Assembly: GCA_030049955.1 (NCBI GenBank) | Contig: JASIJX010000249.1 | Span: forward strand, 1 to 6,746 | Direction: 5' to 3' | Length of the DNA: 6,746 nt | Source of the DNA: Acidobacteriaceae bacterium | GTDB lineage: Bacteria; Acidobacteriota; Terriglobia; Terriglobales; Acidobacteriaceae | Part shown: piece by piece, positions 6,075 through 6,746 of the stretch | How the letters are laid out: every line of letters begins with the position of its first letter | Numbering within the stretch: the first letter of the stretch is position 1 | Position numbers and translations under genes: made by a program | The notes under the pieces: model-generated | Seen by the model: the letters and a program-made list of their open reading frames with translations, nothing else | What the model was told of the DNA's origin: nothing | Databases searched by the model: none

Positions 6075-6746
6075 TTAGTAAATGACCTTGAGCGCGAACT
6101 GCACAACGCGCGGAGTGAAGGTGCTGGAGATGGTCCCGCCTGAGGTTGCCAGCCCTCCTTGTGTGCCCGAGGGACTGCTGGGCAGGTAGAGATTGCTGTG
6201 ATTGAAGATGTTGTAAAGTTCCGAACGGAACTCGATATGCGCTCTTTCCTTCGGCAACGTAAATCGCTTGTTGAAGTCGAGATCCGTCTCATAGAACGCC
6301 GGGGTGCGACCCGGATTTCGCGACAGGTCGCCGAACGGAGATTGCAAAACGCCATTGGCATTGTCGATCGCCGGAATCTGAATGGCCGCGTAGTTGATGT
6401 ACTGGACGTAGCCGGTGGTGGCTTGGATCACCTTGCGCCCCTGCGTAAGCGGCACGCCGGGAACCCGATTCGGACGATACAGATTCACGCCGCGATAATT
6501 CGCCGTGATCTGAGTCGAGGCAAGCTGTGCAGAGGTTGGCGAATAAGTTAGGTCAAATGGCGTGCCGGCCTGCGCGGTGTTGATCGCGCTCACCTGCCAA
6601 CCGCCGAGGAATCCATCCAGCACGGGATTCAGGTTCTGCCCGAACCGGCGCCCGCGCCCGAACGGCATATCGTAGACGAGGCTGGTGATGTTGCTGACCG
6701 GGAGGTTATAGTCCGACTGCGCATAATCGCCGGCCAGGTTGTTGGC
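6075..6746 (-). CDS. TonB-dependent receptor, Oar-like, C-terminal 223 residues (5' end outside window)
   Basis: The frame is open from the right window edge to TAA at 6077-6075. The part seen is the end of an outer-membrane beta-barrel: SLVYDMPFGRGRRFGQNLNPVLDGFLGGWQVSAI resembles the barrel of large acidobacterial receptors that begin with a carboxypeptidase-regulatory-like (CarboxypepD_reg) domain. It is followed by FRSELYNIFNHSNLYLP, and the protein ends in VQFALKVIY. The terminal aromatic residue with alternating hydrophobic positions fits the last-strand signal used by outer-membrane assembly machinery. Such proteins are usually about 1,000-1,200 residues, so about a fifth is present and the plug and N-terminal domains cannot be judged. 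The substrate is unknown; members of this group are often assumed to import plant polysaccharide fragments or other large solutes. A strong hairpin follows the stop, and the gap to glpD is about 300 bp, so it is probably a separate transcription unit. Confidence 0.88.
   Translation of the reverse strand, partial: ANNLAGDYAQSDYNLPVSNITSLVYDMPFGRGRRFGQNLNPVLDGFLGGWQVSAINTAQAGTPFDLTYSPTSAQLASTQITANYRGVNLYRPNRVPGVPLTQGRKVIQATTGYVQYINYAAIQIPAIDNANGVLQSPFGDLSRNPGRTPAFYETDLDFNKRFTLPKERAHIEFRSELYNIFNHSNLYLPSSPSGTQGGLATSGGTISSTFTPRVVQFALKVIY

Overview
The window is high-GC DNA with tightly packed, single-copy housekeeping-type genes. It most likely comes from an acidobacterium (class Terriglobia). That assignment is inference. 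It rests on two things: the C-terminal end of a large Oar-like TonB-dependent receptor (PFGRGRRFG and GGWQV segments, ending in an aromatic residue), and a LacI-type regulator with a lengthened turn after its DNA-binding helix; both resemble proteins I associate with that phylum.

Layout from left to right. 1-555 (minus) holds the first 185 codons of hemE, cut by the window edge. 639-1880 (plus) is a complete ispG, divergent from hemE across 83 bp. 1978-2349 (minus) is a small membrane protein of unknown function that converges on ispG. 2498-2929 (plus) is a TrxC-type thioredoxin with an N-terminal zinc ribbon. 3002-4081 (minus) is a LacI/GalR-family regulator that converges on the thioredoxin gene; the 72-bp gap between them contains a hairpin and a perfect 17-bp tandem duplication. 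4210-5772 (minus) is glpD, an aerobic-type glycerol-3-phosphate dehydrogenase, 128 bp upstream of the regulator on the same strand. 5773-6074 is non-coding, with several small stem-loops and a 13-bp perfect hairpin just past the end of the next gene. 6075-6746 (minus) is the C-terminal 223 codons of the TonB-dependent receptor, cut by the window edge.

Functionally, the left half carries core biosynthesis: haem (hemE) and the non-mevalonate isoprenoid pathway (ispG, an iron-sulfur enzyme). The middle carries thiol redox (trxC). The right half is carbon uptake and use: an outer-membrane receptor, glycerol-3-phosphate oxidation feeding the quinone pool, and a sugar-type regulator. Only glpD and the lacI-type gene are arranged so that they might share a transcript or a regulator, and this is inferred from position alone.

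I found no mobile element, CRISPR array, tRNA, rRNA or defence system, and no convincing undescribed multi-gene system. The points worth a second look are small: a possible leaderless hemE transcript, the 17-bp tandem duplication, abutting palindromes between glpD and the regulator, the structured region upstream of glpD, and the unassigned membrane protein.
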